Assembly (NCBI GenBank): GCA_030532365.1
Contig: JAUNLH010000003.1
Coordinates: 1 to 64,000, forward strand
Direction: 5' to 3'
DNA: 64,000 bases
Source: Porphyromonas sp.
GTDB lineage: Bacteria; Bacteroidota; Bacteroidia; Bacteroidales; Porphyromonadaceae
Shown here: piece by piece, positions 44,980 through 53,649 of the stretch
How the letters are laid out: every line of letters starts with the position of its first letter
How positions within the stretch are numbered: position 1 is the first letter of the stretch
The notes under the pieces: generated by a model
The model's input: the letters and a program-made list of their open reading frames with translations, nothing else
What the model was told of the DNA's origin: nothing
The model's database searches: none
Made by a program: the position numbers and the translations under genes

Positions 44980-45600
44980 TTATGCCTCTTTTAGCTCTTG
45001 CAAACGAGCCAGATACTTACCTATGATGTCAAATTCGAGATTGACCCGATCCCCCACCTTCAGAGACTGGAAGTTGGTATTCTCTTTGGTGTATGGAATG
45101 ATTGCCACCTTAAAGGAGTCGACCTGAGAGTCTACCACTGTGAGGCTCACTCCATTGATAGTCACAGATCCTTTCTCCACAGTCATATAACCACGGAGTG
45201 CCATCTCTCTCGGCACATCGTACTGAATGGTGTAGTAGGTACTACCATCTGCATCCTCTAGGTGAGTGCAGACCCCAGTGCAATCCACGTGCCCCTGTAC
45301 GATGTGTCCATCTAGGCGTCCATTGACCTTGACACTCCGCTCTAGGTTCACGAGGTCACCCACCTTGAGGTCGCCTAGATTGGATCTCTGGAGCGTCTCG
45401 AGTATAGCTGTCACGGTGTAGCTCTCCTGCTCCGGATCCAGCTCTACTACAGTCAAGCAAACCCCATTATGTGAGACACTTTGATCTACTTTGAGCTCAC
45501 GAGCAAAGGGACATCTGAGGGTAAAGTGGTAATTCTCAGACCCTTTCTCTCTCTCTATTCGTAGCACCTCAGCAGTGCTCTCCACTATTCCTGAAAACAT
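44980..45600 (-). CDS. ribE: Riboflavin synthase, alpha chain
   Basis: Dismutates two 6,7-dimethyl-8-ribityllumazine molecules to riboflavin. The protein has two tandem lumazine-binding domains; the N-terminus MFSGIVESTAEV, SHNGVCLTVVE and the repeat in domain 2, ITINGVSLTVVD-like (TINGVSLTV), are clear. Length 206 aa is normal. It lies between ppk (13 bp) and the nitroreductase gene. No FMN riboswitch is seen, and the gene is not in a rib cluster. Confidence 0.95.
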   Translation of the reverse strand: MFSGIVESTAEVLRIEREKGSENYHFTLRCPFARELKVDQSVSHNGVCLTVVELDPEQESYTVTAILETLQRSNLGDLKVGDLVNLERSVKVNGRLDGHIVQGHVDCTGVCTHLEDADGSTYYTIQYDVPREMALRGYMTVEKGSVTINGVSLTVVDSQVDSFKVAIIPYTKENTNFQSLKVGDRVNLEFDIIGKYLARLQELKEA

Positions 45601-45613
45601 ACTGTATCTCGTC

Positions 45614-47731
45614 TTATTGTTTGTTCTGATTAAATAAAGGCTGACTTACAAAATCCCGCACCAGATCATACATCTTCATCTGTGCTCGGATCGGAGCTTT
45701 CCCTTTCTGTTCGTCCTGCTCACTCTTCTGGATGTTCTCCAGTTGATCGTTAATATACACGGCTTTAACGTTATCTTCAAGCCCTAGCCGGAGCACCTTC
45801 TTCAAGAATTCCTTAATCTTCGGTTCCATGACCGGTGCAGCACACTCTATTCTTCGATAGAGGTTACGTCGCATCCAGTCGGCACTAGCTAGGTACATGC
45901 GCTCCCCTCCTCCGTGGTAGAAGCACCATATCCTTGCATGCTCTAGATAGATATCAACGAGTCTAATGACCCTGATATTCCGACTATAAGGCTGCTCGGG
46001 AACCAGCCTACAAATCCCTCGGATCAGGAGATCGATCTGCACTCCAGCCTCAGAAGCCTCATATAGCTTCCGAATGACGCCCTCCTCCTCAAGCGAGTTC
46101 ATTTTCAGCACCATACGAGCTTCTCGCCCAGCCTTTGCCTCCTCGATCTCGTAGTCAATGAGAGCATGAATTCCCTCCACCATACCGTGGCCTGCCACGA
46201 GTAGATTGTCGAAGCTCACTTCCTTCTGTGGCTCCTCCAACTGCAAGAAAAGACGCCCTAACTCACTAGTCAACTCCGGGCGGGCGGTGAATATAGAGAC
46301 GTCCGAATAGATCTTGGCTGTAGACTCGTTAAAGTTCCCAGTACTAAAAACCGCCAACCCAGTTGTTTGTGGCACGGCATCCGGGTAAAACTCTATGAAA
46401 CATGTCTTTGCATGAACTTTTAGTCTGGGCAGAGAGTAAATGATCTTCACGCCATGCCGAGTCATACGCTGGGCTGTCTGGAGGTTATTCTCCTCATCAA
46501 AGCGTGCCTTAAGCTCCACAAAAACAGTCACTTCCTTACCTCTGCTAGCCGCCTTGATCAGCACATCGATCACCTCAGAGTCATCTGCCACACGGTACTG
46601 TGTCAGCTTGATCCCCTTGACTCTCGGGTCTCCACTAGCTTCGTTCAATAGGTCTAGCAGATAGGAGAATGAGCTATATGGCACCGCCAGAGCCTCGTCT
46701 TGGTCTAGGATATGATCTATCTTGCTCTGCGCCTTGTCCCATCGCTTATGGGGCACTGGTGCAGGATATTGCTGCTCAAAGCTGGGACCAAGCGGGTTAG
46801 GCAGCGCTCTTAGATCCTGCAGCTGTAGATGTCGGCTACTAGGCATTAGCTCCTCCTTCTTGATTCCAAAGGCACGGCAGAGGACTTCCAGCGTCTCCTG
46901 AGGCATCTTCTCGTCGTATTGGAAGCGCGTCACACTCCCTATCTTCCGTCGCCTTATCATCGACTCTATTGATTCCGCCAGCTGTTGTCCGCCCTCATCC
47001 TCATCAATGATCACATCGGCATCCCTCGAGGTCTTAAAGCTGTAAGACCCCAAGATCTCATACCCGGGGAAGACCTGTTTGAGCCCCAATCGTGCCACCT
47101 CATCGATAAAGGTATAGGCATAGCACCCCTTCTTAGCTGGCACCTCGATAAAGCGAGGGACCTTTGTAAAGGGCAACTTGATCATATAGTGATAGATAGC
47201 GTCATCAAAAGTACGTCGCAGCTTGATACAGAGGTAGACGCGCTTATCCCGGATAAAGGTCTTCACCATGTTAGGACGGATGACCACTGGTTGCAGAAAG
47301 GGAAACACCTCCTCCTCGAAGAACTGCTCCGCATACTCTCGCACCTTACCCTTAAAGTCGGTATAGTGCGTATATATCTGCACCCCAGCTTTTTGCAGAT
47401 CGGCAAGCATCATTTCCTCCCACGAGACCCGAAATAGCTCCTCCTGCTGCTTCACCTCATCCGTCAGTGCTCTCAAGGCCGCGATCCTCTCCTCCCGCTT
47501 CGCTACATCCTTCTTATCAATTCGCTCTATCGCGCCACGCTCACTCGCCACTCGGATCTGATAAAACTCCTCCAGGTTAGAGGAGAAGATCGAGAGGAAG
47601 TTAATACGCTCATATACAGGCACTGTCTTGTCTAGCGACTCGAGGAGCACCCGTTTGTTAAAGGAGAGCCAACTGACCTCACGGTCAAAGAACCTGTACT
47701 TCTCCTTATTTCCTTGTTCTTCAACTGTCAT
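45614..47731 (-). CDS. ppk: Polyphosphate kinase 1
   Basis: Makes inorganic polyphosphate from ATP at the inner face of the membrane. The N-terminal block FFDREVSWLSFNKRVL is diagnostic. The phosphohistidine lies in LKVHAKTCFIEF; the second PLD-type site is near RIWCFYHGGGERMYLASADWMRRNLYRR. Length 705 aa is standard. It heads the operon ribE, nitroreductase, hisS; a -7 box at 47769-47776 lies in the short divergent gap with the Ntn hydrolase gene. Confidence 0.95.
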   Translation of the reverse strand: MTVEEQGNKEKYRFFDREVSWLSFNKRVLLESLDKTVPVYERINFLSIFSSNLEEFYQIRVASERGAIERIDKKDVAKREERIAALRALTDEVKQQEELFRVSWEEMMLADLQKAGVQIYTHYTDFKGKVREYAEQFFEEEVFPFLQPVVIRPNMVKTFIRDKRVYLCIKLRRTFDDAIYHYMIKLPFTKVPRFIEVPAKKGCYAYTFIDEVARLGLKQVFPGYEILGSYSFKTSRDADVIIDEDEGGQQLAESIESMIRRRKIGSVTRFQYDEKMPQETLEVLCRAFGIKKEELMPSSRHLQLQDLRALPNPLGPSFEQQYPAPVPHKRWDKAQSKIDHILDQDEALAVPYSSFSYLLDLLNEASGDPRVKGIKLTQYRVADDSEVIDVLIKAASRGKEVTVFVELKARFDEENNLQTAQRMTRHGVKIIYSLPRLKVHAKTCFIEFYPDAVPQTTGLAVFSTGNFNESTAKIYSDVSIFTARPELTSELGRLFLQLEEPQKEVSFDNLLVAGHGMVEGIHALIDYEIEEAKAGREARMVLKMNSLEEEGVIRKLYEASEAGVQIDLLIRGICRLVPEQPYSRNIRVIRLVDIYLEHARIWCFYHGGGERMYLASADWMRRNLYRRIECAAPVMEPKIKEFLKKVLRLGLEDNVKAVYINDQLENIQKSEQDEQKGKAPIRAQMKMYDLVRDFVSQPLFNQNKQ

Positions 47732-47768
47732 ATTGCTATCCTTTATGAATAAAGTTCAGATTCACATA

Positions 47769-47776
47769 CAAATCTA
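47769..47776 (-). promoter_or_regulatory. Putative -7 box of ppk
   Basis: TAGATTTG on the minus strand, 38 bp upstream of the ppk ATG, in the divergent intergenic region. Confidence 0.45.
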
Positions 47777-47800
47777 CCATTTTTCGAGCACTCATAGTGG

Positions 47801-47831
47801 TTGGATGGGAAAGTCATTTTAGCTATATTTG
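47801..47831 (+). promoter_or_regulatory. Promoter of the Ntn hydrolase gene
   Basis: TATATTTG at 47824-47831 with TTGG at 47801-47804, 19 bp apart, fits a Bacteroidetes promoter with a partial -33 box. The leader is about 45 nt. Confidence 0.5.
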
Positions 47832-47884
47832 AGATCAATAGTGATAAATAGACACAGAAGCGACACCTATAGAAGCATATCGAC

Positions 47885-49066
47885 ATGAAAAGAATAGTTA
47901 CATTGTTCGCCCTTCTCCTATGGCTACCACTCACGAGTTGGGGTTGCACCACCGCTGTCATCTCAGGCAAGTTTACCAAGAGCGGTCGTCCTATGATATG
48001 GAAAGTACGAGACACCTCTGAGTACGACAATCATATCCGCCGTTTCAGCAGTCCACTGGGGCACTACATTGGTCTCATCAACGACTCTGACCCAGAGGGC
48101 ACACAGATATGGGGAGGGCACAATAGCAGTGGCTTCGCCATCATGAATAGTGCTTCTGTCAATGTCAATCTCGACAATCCCATAGACTTCAAAGATCAAG
48201 AGGGAGTGATCATGAAGATGGCTCTAGAGCAGTGTGTTACCCTCGCTGACTTCGAGGAGCTACTCGAAAATCTTGAGCGTCCCATGGGTCTTGCTGCCCA
48301 CTTCGGTGTGATAGACGCACAGGGCGGGGCAGCCTTTTATGAGGTAAACAACTACACCTGGACAAAGTTTGACGCCAACGAAGATGAGTCTGGCTACCTG
48401 CTACGTACCAACTACTCCTACACTGGCGTCATAGGCAAGGGCTACGGATACGTACGCAAGACCACAGCCGAGGCGCTATTCCAGGAGATCCCTATGGGCA
48501 CCCTCACTGTCGAGATGTTGGGCAGCCAATTGTCTCGCACCTTACGCCATACACTACTCGGTATGGACTACAGTCAGCCCGACTTCTATACGGCTCACAA
48601 CTACATCAATACCGACGATATGATCACCCGCTTCGCCACCTCTTCTATGATCCTTACCGAAGGAGTGGCACCTGGAGAGGATCCTGAGGAGACCACCTCA
48701 TGGGTGCATATCGGACAGCCCTTTGTATCCCCACTGATCCCTGTATGGACGTGGGACGAAGTACCACTGGCGCTACAGCTGCCCAAGGAGGGAAGTGACA
48801 ATCCACCTACACTGGCACAGCTCGCTAAGCTGGCAAAGAGAGAGCTCTACCCTATACGAACCGTAGAAGAGCAGCGGTACCTCTACCTACCATTCATCTA
48901 CAACAAGCAAAAGAGCGGTGTCATGCAGAAGCTACAGCTGATGGAGCATGTAAATATCTCAGCTCTAGCAAAGAGCAATGGGCATGCCGAGAAAAAGCAG
49001 GTCCAGAGCCGGATGATACAGAAGGGAAAAGAGATACTAGAGCAAGCGATCAGCACATCTCGCTAA
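47885..49066 (+). CDS. Secreted C45/PVA-type Ntn hydrolase (linear amide C-N hydrolase)
   Basis: An exported amidase of the penicillin-V-acylase/bile-salt-hydrolase-like Ntn fold, 393 aa. After the signal peptide (MKRIVTLFALLLWLPLTSWG) Cys21 becomes the N-terminal nucleophile (CTTAVISG). The Arg-Asp pair WKVRDT and the Asn in WGGHNSSGFAIMNSASVN are typical second-shell residues. The natural amide substrate is unknown; bile salts, N-acyl amino acids and penicillins are family options. The Cys is not in a convincing lipobox. The gene converges with the MATE-HPPK gene, overlapping by 4 bp. Confidence 0.85.
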   Translation: MKRIVTLFALLLWLPLTSWGCTTAVISGKFTKSGRPMIWKVRDTSEYDNHIRRFSSPLGHYIGLINDSDPEGTQIWGGHNSSGFAIMNSASVNVNLDNPIDFKDQEGVIMKMALEQCVTLADFEELLENLERPMGLAAHFGVIDAQGGAAFYEVNNYTWTKFDANEDESGYLLRTNYSYTGVIGKGYGYVRKTTAEALFQEIPMGTLTVEMLGSQLSRTLRHTLLGMDYSQPDFYTAHNYINTDDMITRFATSSMILTEGVAPGEDPEETTSWVHIGQPFVSPLIPVWTWDEVPLALQLPKEGSDNPPTLAQLAKLAKRELYPIRTVEEQRYLYLPFIYNKQKSGVMQKLQLMEHVNISALAKSNGHAEKKQVQSRMIQKGKEILEQAISTSR

Positions 49067-50784
49067 AAGGTGAAGTAGCGGTATCCTCGCTGGAAGTAAC
49101 TGGTCTCATAGTCAGCAGGTCGGAGCACCTCCCCCTCGCATACCACGATGTCGAGGTCTAGTGCTACATCCACCTTGTCCCCTACCCGCCTGCCATAGGC
49201 ACGCTCTATCCGCTTGGTATCCGTACGGAGTTCTTCTAGAGACTTACCAGATTGGAGCTGGAGCACAGCATTGATGTACTGCCGTCCTCCCTCCTCTGCG
49301 CCATTCTCGTAAGTGAGGTAAAAGGGCGAGAGCACTCCCCTACGCCCCCACTCCTCCCTGAGTGCTTGACGAATCTGCTGTTCTTCATCTAAATGCGTGC
49401 TCCCCACCAGCACATAGTACCGCTGGGCAAAGGGTTTCCCAATACCTTCGAGCCGATCTGCCATGATCCAAAATACCACCCCACGCACGGCTAGATACAG
49501 GAGGAAGGCAAACCAGAGATGAATGATCGGATCAGCCGTACCGTTCAAAAGCCTAATCGGAGCGATATAAAAGAGACCAAGGAAGACTACTACAGCAACG
49601 ATCATACCGAACAGCATCTTGCGGGTAGCCGTCACACCGATGAAGATCCCATCGTAAATAAAGGCTGCGAAGCCCGCTAGCGGGATGAGGTAGACCCAGA
49701 TCAGATACCTCTCCGCTACCGCTATCACCTCGGGCTTATCTGTAAGGAAGCCAAGGAACGGTCGTGCCCCCAGCAGATATACCACCGTAACCACAAGTGC
49801 CAGAGCTAGCCCCCACCGCATCAAGAGACGTATCGCGTGCCTCACCGAGGCTCGGTCTCTCTGCCCATAGAAGTGCCCTACCAGCGCCTCTGCAGCAAAG
49901 GCAAAGCCATCGATAAAGTAACTAAAGAAGGTAAAGAACTGGTACAATAGCGCATTGGCAGCCAGCACCATCGCTCCCTCTCTCGTCCCCACGTAGGTAA
50001 AGAAGAGTGAGACCAAAGCGATCAGCATGGTGCGTAGATAGATGTGGATATTAGTATCAAAATAACGCCTGATACCGTGTGTCAGATCACCGAACCGTCG
50101 GGGCAGAGTCACCTTTTGCTTACGGATAAAGAGCACCCACGCTCCAGCTGCCAAGAGCAAGGCACCGAGCCACTGTGCTACCAGCGTGCCAGTCGCAAGC
50201 CCCTCCACCTCCCAGTGGTAGGCAAGCACCAGTGTCGCACTGGTAGCGATATTTGTGACATTGCTGATGATACTGACCACCATCGGCCACCAAGTGTTCT
50301 GCATGCCTATGATCCAGCCATTTAGGGCATAGGTGGCAAGGATCGCCGGAGCACCCCATATCACGATATTGTAGTAGGTACTAGCAAAGACCCGCAGCTG
50401 ACTCTCAGGTCGTAGGATGAGAAAATTGAGCTGAAGGATAGGTCGCTGCAGGAGGAGTATAGCCAGACCAAAAGTGAGACCAATAAAGAGCGATTGCCCA
50501 AGGTTCACGCCCATTGCCCGCTCATCACCTGCGCCATGTGCCTGAGCCGTCAGTCCAGTGGTTCCCATCCGCAGGAAGCTAAAATTCCAATAGATAAGGT
50601 TGAAGATCGTTGTGGCAATCGCGACACCCGCAATAGCAGAAGCTTCAGAGAGATGACCGGCAAGTGCAAGATCTACGATCCCCAGCAGGGGTACCGTGAT
50701 ATTGGTGAGGATATTGGGCAGAGCTAGCCTTAAGATCCTCCGATCCATCTGCCACGATGCTACCTGACTACTACTTGTGCTCAT
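49063..50784 (-). CDS. MATE-family transporter fused to HPPK-like domain
   Basis: A 573-residue polytopic protein. Residues 15-445 are a MATE/DinF-type exporter with about twelve helices (ALPNILTNITVPLLGIVDLALAGHL at the N-terminus). Residues 453-573 resemble a folate-pathway pyrophosphokinase (HPPK): YYVLVGSTHLDEE, RQYINAVLQLQ, IERAYGRR and the metal-binding DLDIVV. The G-S-N of true HPPK is G-S-T, and several substrate residues look changed. ATG at 50782-50784 overlaps the queA stop as ATGA; the open frame runs further upstream into queA. Whether the C-terminal domain is catalytic is unknown. Confidence 0.82.
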   Translation of the reverse strand: MSTSSSQVASWQMDRRILRLALPNILTNITVPLLGIVDLALAGHLSEASAIAGVAIATTIFNLIYWNFSFLRMGTTGLTAQAHGAGDERAMGVNLGQSLFIGLTFGLAILLLQRPILQLNFLILRPESQLRVFASTYYNIVIWGAPAILATYALNGWIIGMQNTWWPMVVSIISNVTNIATSATLVLAYHWEVEGLATGTLVAQWLGALLLAAGAWVLFIRKQKVTLPRRFGDLTHGIRRYFDTNIHIYLRTMLIALVSLFFTYVGTREGAMVLAANALLYQFFTFFSYFIDGFAFAAEALVGHFYGQRDRASVRHAIRLLMRWGLALALVVTVVYLLGARPFLGFLTDKPEVIAVAERYLIWVYLIPLAGFAAFIYDGIFIGVTATRKMLFGMIVAVVVFLGLFYIAPIRLLNGTADPIIHLWFAFLLYLAVRGVVFWIMADRLEGIGKPFAQRYYVLVGSTHLDEEQQIRQALREEWGRRGVLSPFYLTYENGAEEGGRQYINAVLQLQSGKSLEELRTDTKRIERAYGRRVGDKVDVALDLDIVVCEGEVLRPADYETSYFQRGYRYFTF

Positions 50785-51983
50785 CTCACCTTCTTGTGCA
50801 AGAGTGTCGCATCCCCATAGCTCAAGAAGCGATACCCCCCATCTAGAGCATGCTGATACATACGTCGCCACTCGGGATCGCCCATGAAAGCAGCCACCAA
50901 GAGCAGAAGTGTGCTCATCGGCTGGTGGAAGTTGGTGATCAGGTAGTCCACCATCTTGTATTCAAAACTCGGCAGTATCACCAGCTGGGTCCTACCCACA
51001 AGATGCTGCTCACCCTCACCATGCAGCTTCTCTATCAGTGCTCGTAGCGTCTCTTCTAGGCTAAAGCGAGGAGTCAGAGTGTAGGGCAGCCATTGCGGCA
51101 CTTCAAACGGATGGGCGACTCCCTCCAATAGCTGATGACCCATATAGTACAGACTCTCCAGCGTACGTGTGGTGGTCGTACCGACGGCGATGATAGGCTC
51201 ACCCCTCTCCACCTGGAGCAGGAGCCGCTCCAGAGTAGCCACCGGCACACTGATCATCTCCTTATGCATAGTATGCCCACCCATAGTCTCGCTCTTGACA
51301 TGCAGGAAGGTTCCAGCCCCCACATGGAGTGTCAGCTTCGCCACCTCTAGCCCTCGACTTTGAAGTTCACCCAGCACTCTATCTGTGAAGTGCAGACCCG
51401 CCGTAGGTGCAGCCACAGAGCCCTCGTGCTCAGCATACACAGTCTGGTATGTCTCAAGGTCACTCTCCTCCGTCTCCCGATGGAGGTAGGGTGGGATCGG
51501 TAGCTCACCCGCCTCCGTCAGGACTTCGCCAAACGTCCGGTCGCTATCCCAGCTAAAGCGCACCTCCCCCTCCTCACACCGCTCAGCCACAAGGCAGGTA
51601 CCAGAGGGCAAGAGCTTGCTCAGTGTCGGCTCTCTCCACTTACGCGCATTGCCCACTAGACAGTGCCAGACCACCGGCTCACGAGAAGAGAGAGACAGTT
51701 CATAGAGGGCAGGAGTCGATGGCTCAAGACAAAAGACCTCGATCCTTGCACCCGTCTCACGGAAAAACTCCAGCCTGGCACGGATCACTCTCGTATCGTT
51801 CATTACCAATAGCCCCTTCTCGGGCAAGAGTGAGGGCAGGTCTCGAAAGATATGATCACTAAGGTGACCCTCATTTGCGACCAAAAGGCGACACTCATCA
51901 CGATCGGGAAGAGGATATTTAGCCACCTGCACATCCGGCAACGTATAGTTAAAGTCCTCAATACGTATATCTTGGTATGACAT
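50781..51983 (-). CDS. queA: tRNA preQ1(34) S-adenosylmethionine ribosyltransferase-isomerase
   Basis: Transfers and isomerises the ribosyl part of SAM onto preQ1 in tRNA, giving epoxyqueuosine. Diagnostic blocks: DFNYTLPDVQVAKYPLPDRDECRLLV at the N-terminus, VMNDTRVIRARL, GSVAAPTAGLHFTDRVL and LITNFHQPMSTLLLLVAAFMG. At 400 aa it is longer than the roughly 355 aa of E. coli QueA, with extra sequence between about residues 85 and 150. It is the promoter-proximal gene (-7 box at 52019-52026), followed by the MATE-HPPK gene. Confidence 0.94.
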   Translation of the reverse strand: MSYQDIRIEDFNYTLPDVQVAKYPLPDRDECRLLVANEGHLSDHIFRDLPSLLPEKGLLVMNDTRVIRARLEFFRETGARIEVFCLEPSTPALYELSLSSREPVVWHCLVGNARKWREPTLSKLLPSGTCLVAERCEEGEVRFSWDSDRTFGEVLTEAGELPIPPYLHRETEESDLETYQTVYAEHEGSVAAPTAGLHFTDRVLGELQSRGLEVAKLTLHVGAGTFLHVKSETMGGHTMHKEMISVPVATLERLLLQVERGEPIIAVGTTTTRTLESLYYMGHQLLEGVAHPFEVPQWLPYTLTPRFSLEETLRALIEKLHGEGEQHLVGRTQLVILPSFEYKMVDYLITNFHQPMSTLLLLVAAFMGDPEWRRMYQHALDGGYRFLSYGDATLLHKKVR

Positions 51984-52018
51984 CTTCTATCTTGAATAGA
52001 GCTCAATAGTTATAGTCG

Positions 52019-52026
52019 CAAAATTA
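52019..52026 (-). promoter_or_regulatory. Putative -7 box of queA
   Basis: TAATTTTG on the minus strand, 36 bp upstream of the queA ATG. Confidence 0.45.
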
Positions 52027-52167
52027 ACCATTTCGTAGGTATTCTGCAGAACTCCACTACTGCACCCCACAATTTCTGAGAGCCAACTGACCTGCATCCA
52101 TGATTCATCATAACATAAAAGAGAGATAATAATTTGCATAAAGCAGAGAGGGGACCTTCAAAAATCC

Positions 52168-52271
52168 GACACCGGAACTTTCATCTATCTAAGTTCCGAA
52201 CTTCGACCCATCTAAGTTCGGAACTTCGGTACATCGAAGTTGGGAACTTAGATTTTTTGAGTTCGGAGCTC
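52168..52271. repeat. Pentad repeat element F (five 13-mers, 23-bp period)
   Basis: Units at 52168, 52191, 52214, 52237 and 52259, spacers 10, 10, 10 and 9 bp, total 104 bp. Centres are CGG, CCG, CGG, GGG and CGG, so this member is richest in the CpG-containing form. The right arm GAGTTCGGAGCTC is a strong terminal dyad. It lies between divergent queA and rpsU. The rest of this 592-bp gap contains only the two promoters and nothing else I recognise. Confidence 0.92.
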
Positions 52272-52470
52272 CATACGCACGCAGCTCCGATCTTTGATCA
52301 ATAAAGAGATGTAGGTGATCTTCGTCCTGACCGGAGGAGTACTTACCCCCAGTATCAAATATAAAAAATAGATACTTCATAATTTATAACTCATACGACT
52401 CCGCCACCTCCTCTAATCGACCATCACGACGTCCATCTCTCAAACAGAAATCAAACGCGCCTCACTCATT

Positions 52471-52502
52471 TTTGAGTATATACAAAGTTTTGGCTAACTT
52501 TG
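52471..52502 (+). promoter_or_regulatory. Promoter of rpsU (-33 and -7 boxes)
   Basis: TTTG at 52471-52474 and TAACTTTG at 52495-52502 with a 20-bp spacer match the Bacteroidetes consensus at every position. The leader before the ATG is about 65 nt. Confidence 0.75.
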
Positions 52503-52575
52503 CGATCGCCGTCGGTAATAAAGTTAATCGCGGTGGTTATTAAGAGTTTAACAACACCAGAGAGAGTATTTACTT

Positions 52576-52770
52576 ATGATTATTGTACCTATTAAGAAGG
52601 GAGAGAACATCGAGCGTGCTCTGAAGAAGTTCAAGCGTAAGTTTGACCGCACTGGCACCATGCGTAAGCTCCGTGAGGGTCGCTACTTCAAGAAGCCCTC
52701 GGCAGTGAAGCGCCGCCAGATGGAGAAAGCTCGCTACGTACAGAAGCTCCGCCAAGAGGAGGACTGGTAA
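52576..52770 (+). CDS. rpsU: 30S ribosomal protein bS21
   Basis: Small basic protein of the 30S subunit near the anti-Shine-Dalgarno end of 16S rRNA. The sequence MIIVPIKKGENIERALKKFKRKFDRTG, split across its first 27 residues, and the Arg/Lys-rich tail are typical of Bacteroidetes S21 (64 aa). In this phylum bS21 is known to help occlude the anti-SD, explaining weak SD use. The gene has its own promoter and terminator. Only AGAGAGAG precedes the start; a perfect SD-type octamer occurs instead in the 3' UTR (52866-52873). Confidence 0.95.
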   Translation: MIIVPIKKGENIERALKKFKRKFDRTGTMRKLREGRYFKKPSAVKRRQMEKARYVQKLRQEEDW

Positions 52771-52865
52771 CTCCCGAACCGTTACAGAACTGCTGTAACC
52801 TACCCTGAGCACCTGTGGCTCAGCATCGAACAAAGAAAATCGAATCATAGATACAAATAATACCT

Positions 52866-52873
52866 AGGAGGTG
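52866..52873 (+). promoter_or_regulatory. Perfect anti-SD complement in rpsU 3' UTR
   Basis: AGGAGGTG lies 96 nt after the rpsU stop and 20 nt before its terminator. It would pair with the 8-nt CACCUCCU expected at the 16S rRNA 3' end. The next possible start codon, TTG at 52874, is followed by a stop after two codons, so no peptide is encoded. Its role is inferred, not shown. Confidence 0.4.
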
Positions 52874-52892
52874 TTGGAGTAACATATTTAAG

Positions 52893-52921
52893 CCGGGTCG
52901 GAGCAGGACGCTCCGACCCGG
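52893..52921 (+). terminator. Rho-independent terminator of rpsU
   Basis: A 12-bp GC-rich perfect stem (CCGGGTCGGAGC) with a 5-nt loop followed by TATTTTTTT. Between rpsU and the next gene (363 bp) there are also two smaller dyads (near 52783 and 52808), the octamer at 52866 and a -7 box for the DUF1573 gene. Confidence 0.92.
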
Positions 52922-53013
52922 TATTTTTTTATATGGGGGACCTCGAAGGCAATGGACTAGCATAGTTTTCAAGCGCAATAAGTGGCTCTATTTTCTGCTA
53001 GTTGTAATTATGG

Positions 53014-53021
53014 TATATTTG
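53014..53021 (+). promoter_or_regulatory. Putative -7 box of the DUF1573 gene
   Basis: TATATTTG fits the consensus 113 bp upstream of the ATG. No -33 box at the right distance. Confidence 0.4.
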
Positions 53022-53133
53022 TGGCAGACTAAGGGCTGATCTGCAGGCAGATTAAACCAAATCTACTCTGCAAAGTCAAAGTAGTGATAGAAGAATAGTG
53101 AAGATATTTTTCTAAAGAAAGAGATAGAAAGTT

Positions 53134-53544
53134 ATGAGTATGAAGAAAATAACAACACTAATGCTCTCTCTCCTCTGTATGGTGGCATTTACCATCACTG
53201 AAGTGAGTGCACAACAGACAGACAACAAGAAGGCGAAAATAGAAGCACCCGTACTGGAGCACAACTTCGGCACCTTTAAGGAGGGCGATGGAGCTGTATC
53301 TCACGTCTTTAAGATAAAGAATACCGGTGGAGCTCCACTCGTGATCACGCGTGTGCTCTCCTCATGTGGATGTACTACTCCTAGCTTTAGCAAGGAGCCG
53401 ATAGCCCCTGGTAAGAGCGGTCAGATAACGGTCACCTACGATCCTGCGGGCAGGGTCTACCCATTTGTTAAGACCATCTCAGTCTACAGCAATGGCAAGG
53501 AGGGTCCGCTGGTGCTTACCATTAAAGGTGAAGTGGTGAAGTGA
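53134..53544 (+). CDS. DUF1573 domain exported protein
   Basis: A 136-residue secreted protein: signal peptide MKKITTLMLSLLCMVAFTITEVSAQ, then one Ig-like DUF1573 domain (HNFGTFKEGDGAVSHVFKIKN, SSCGCTTPSFSKEPIAPGKSG). The conserved CGC motif near residue 72 is typical of the family. Periplasmic or surface location is expected. It is monocistronic, with a hairpin terminator at 53581-53627. Function of the family is unknown. Confidence 0.9.
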   Translation: MSMKKITTLMLSLLCMVAFTITEVSAQQTDNKKAKIEAPVLEHNFGTFKEGDGAVSHVFKIKNTGGAPLVITRVLSSCGCTTPSFSKEPIAPGKSGQITVTYDPAGRVYPFVKTISVYSNGKEGPLVLTIKGEVVK

Positions 53545-53580
53545 CCATAAGTCGCAAGTAATTAACTAGATATATTTTGT

Positions 53581-53627
53581 TGGTGGCAAGGTGGTGAAGG
53601 GATAATATACCTCATGCCTTGCCACCA
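53581..53627 (+). terminator. Terminator-like hairpin after the DUF1573 gene
   Basis: Perfect 11-bp arms TGGTGGCAAGG/CCTTGCCACCA with a 25-nt loop, followed by TCTTTAT. Confidence 0.6.
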
Positions 53628-53649
53628 TCTTTATAGTAATACAGAATAG

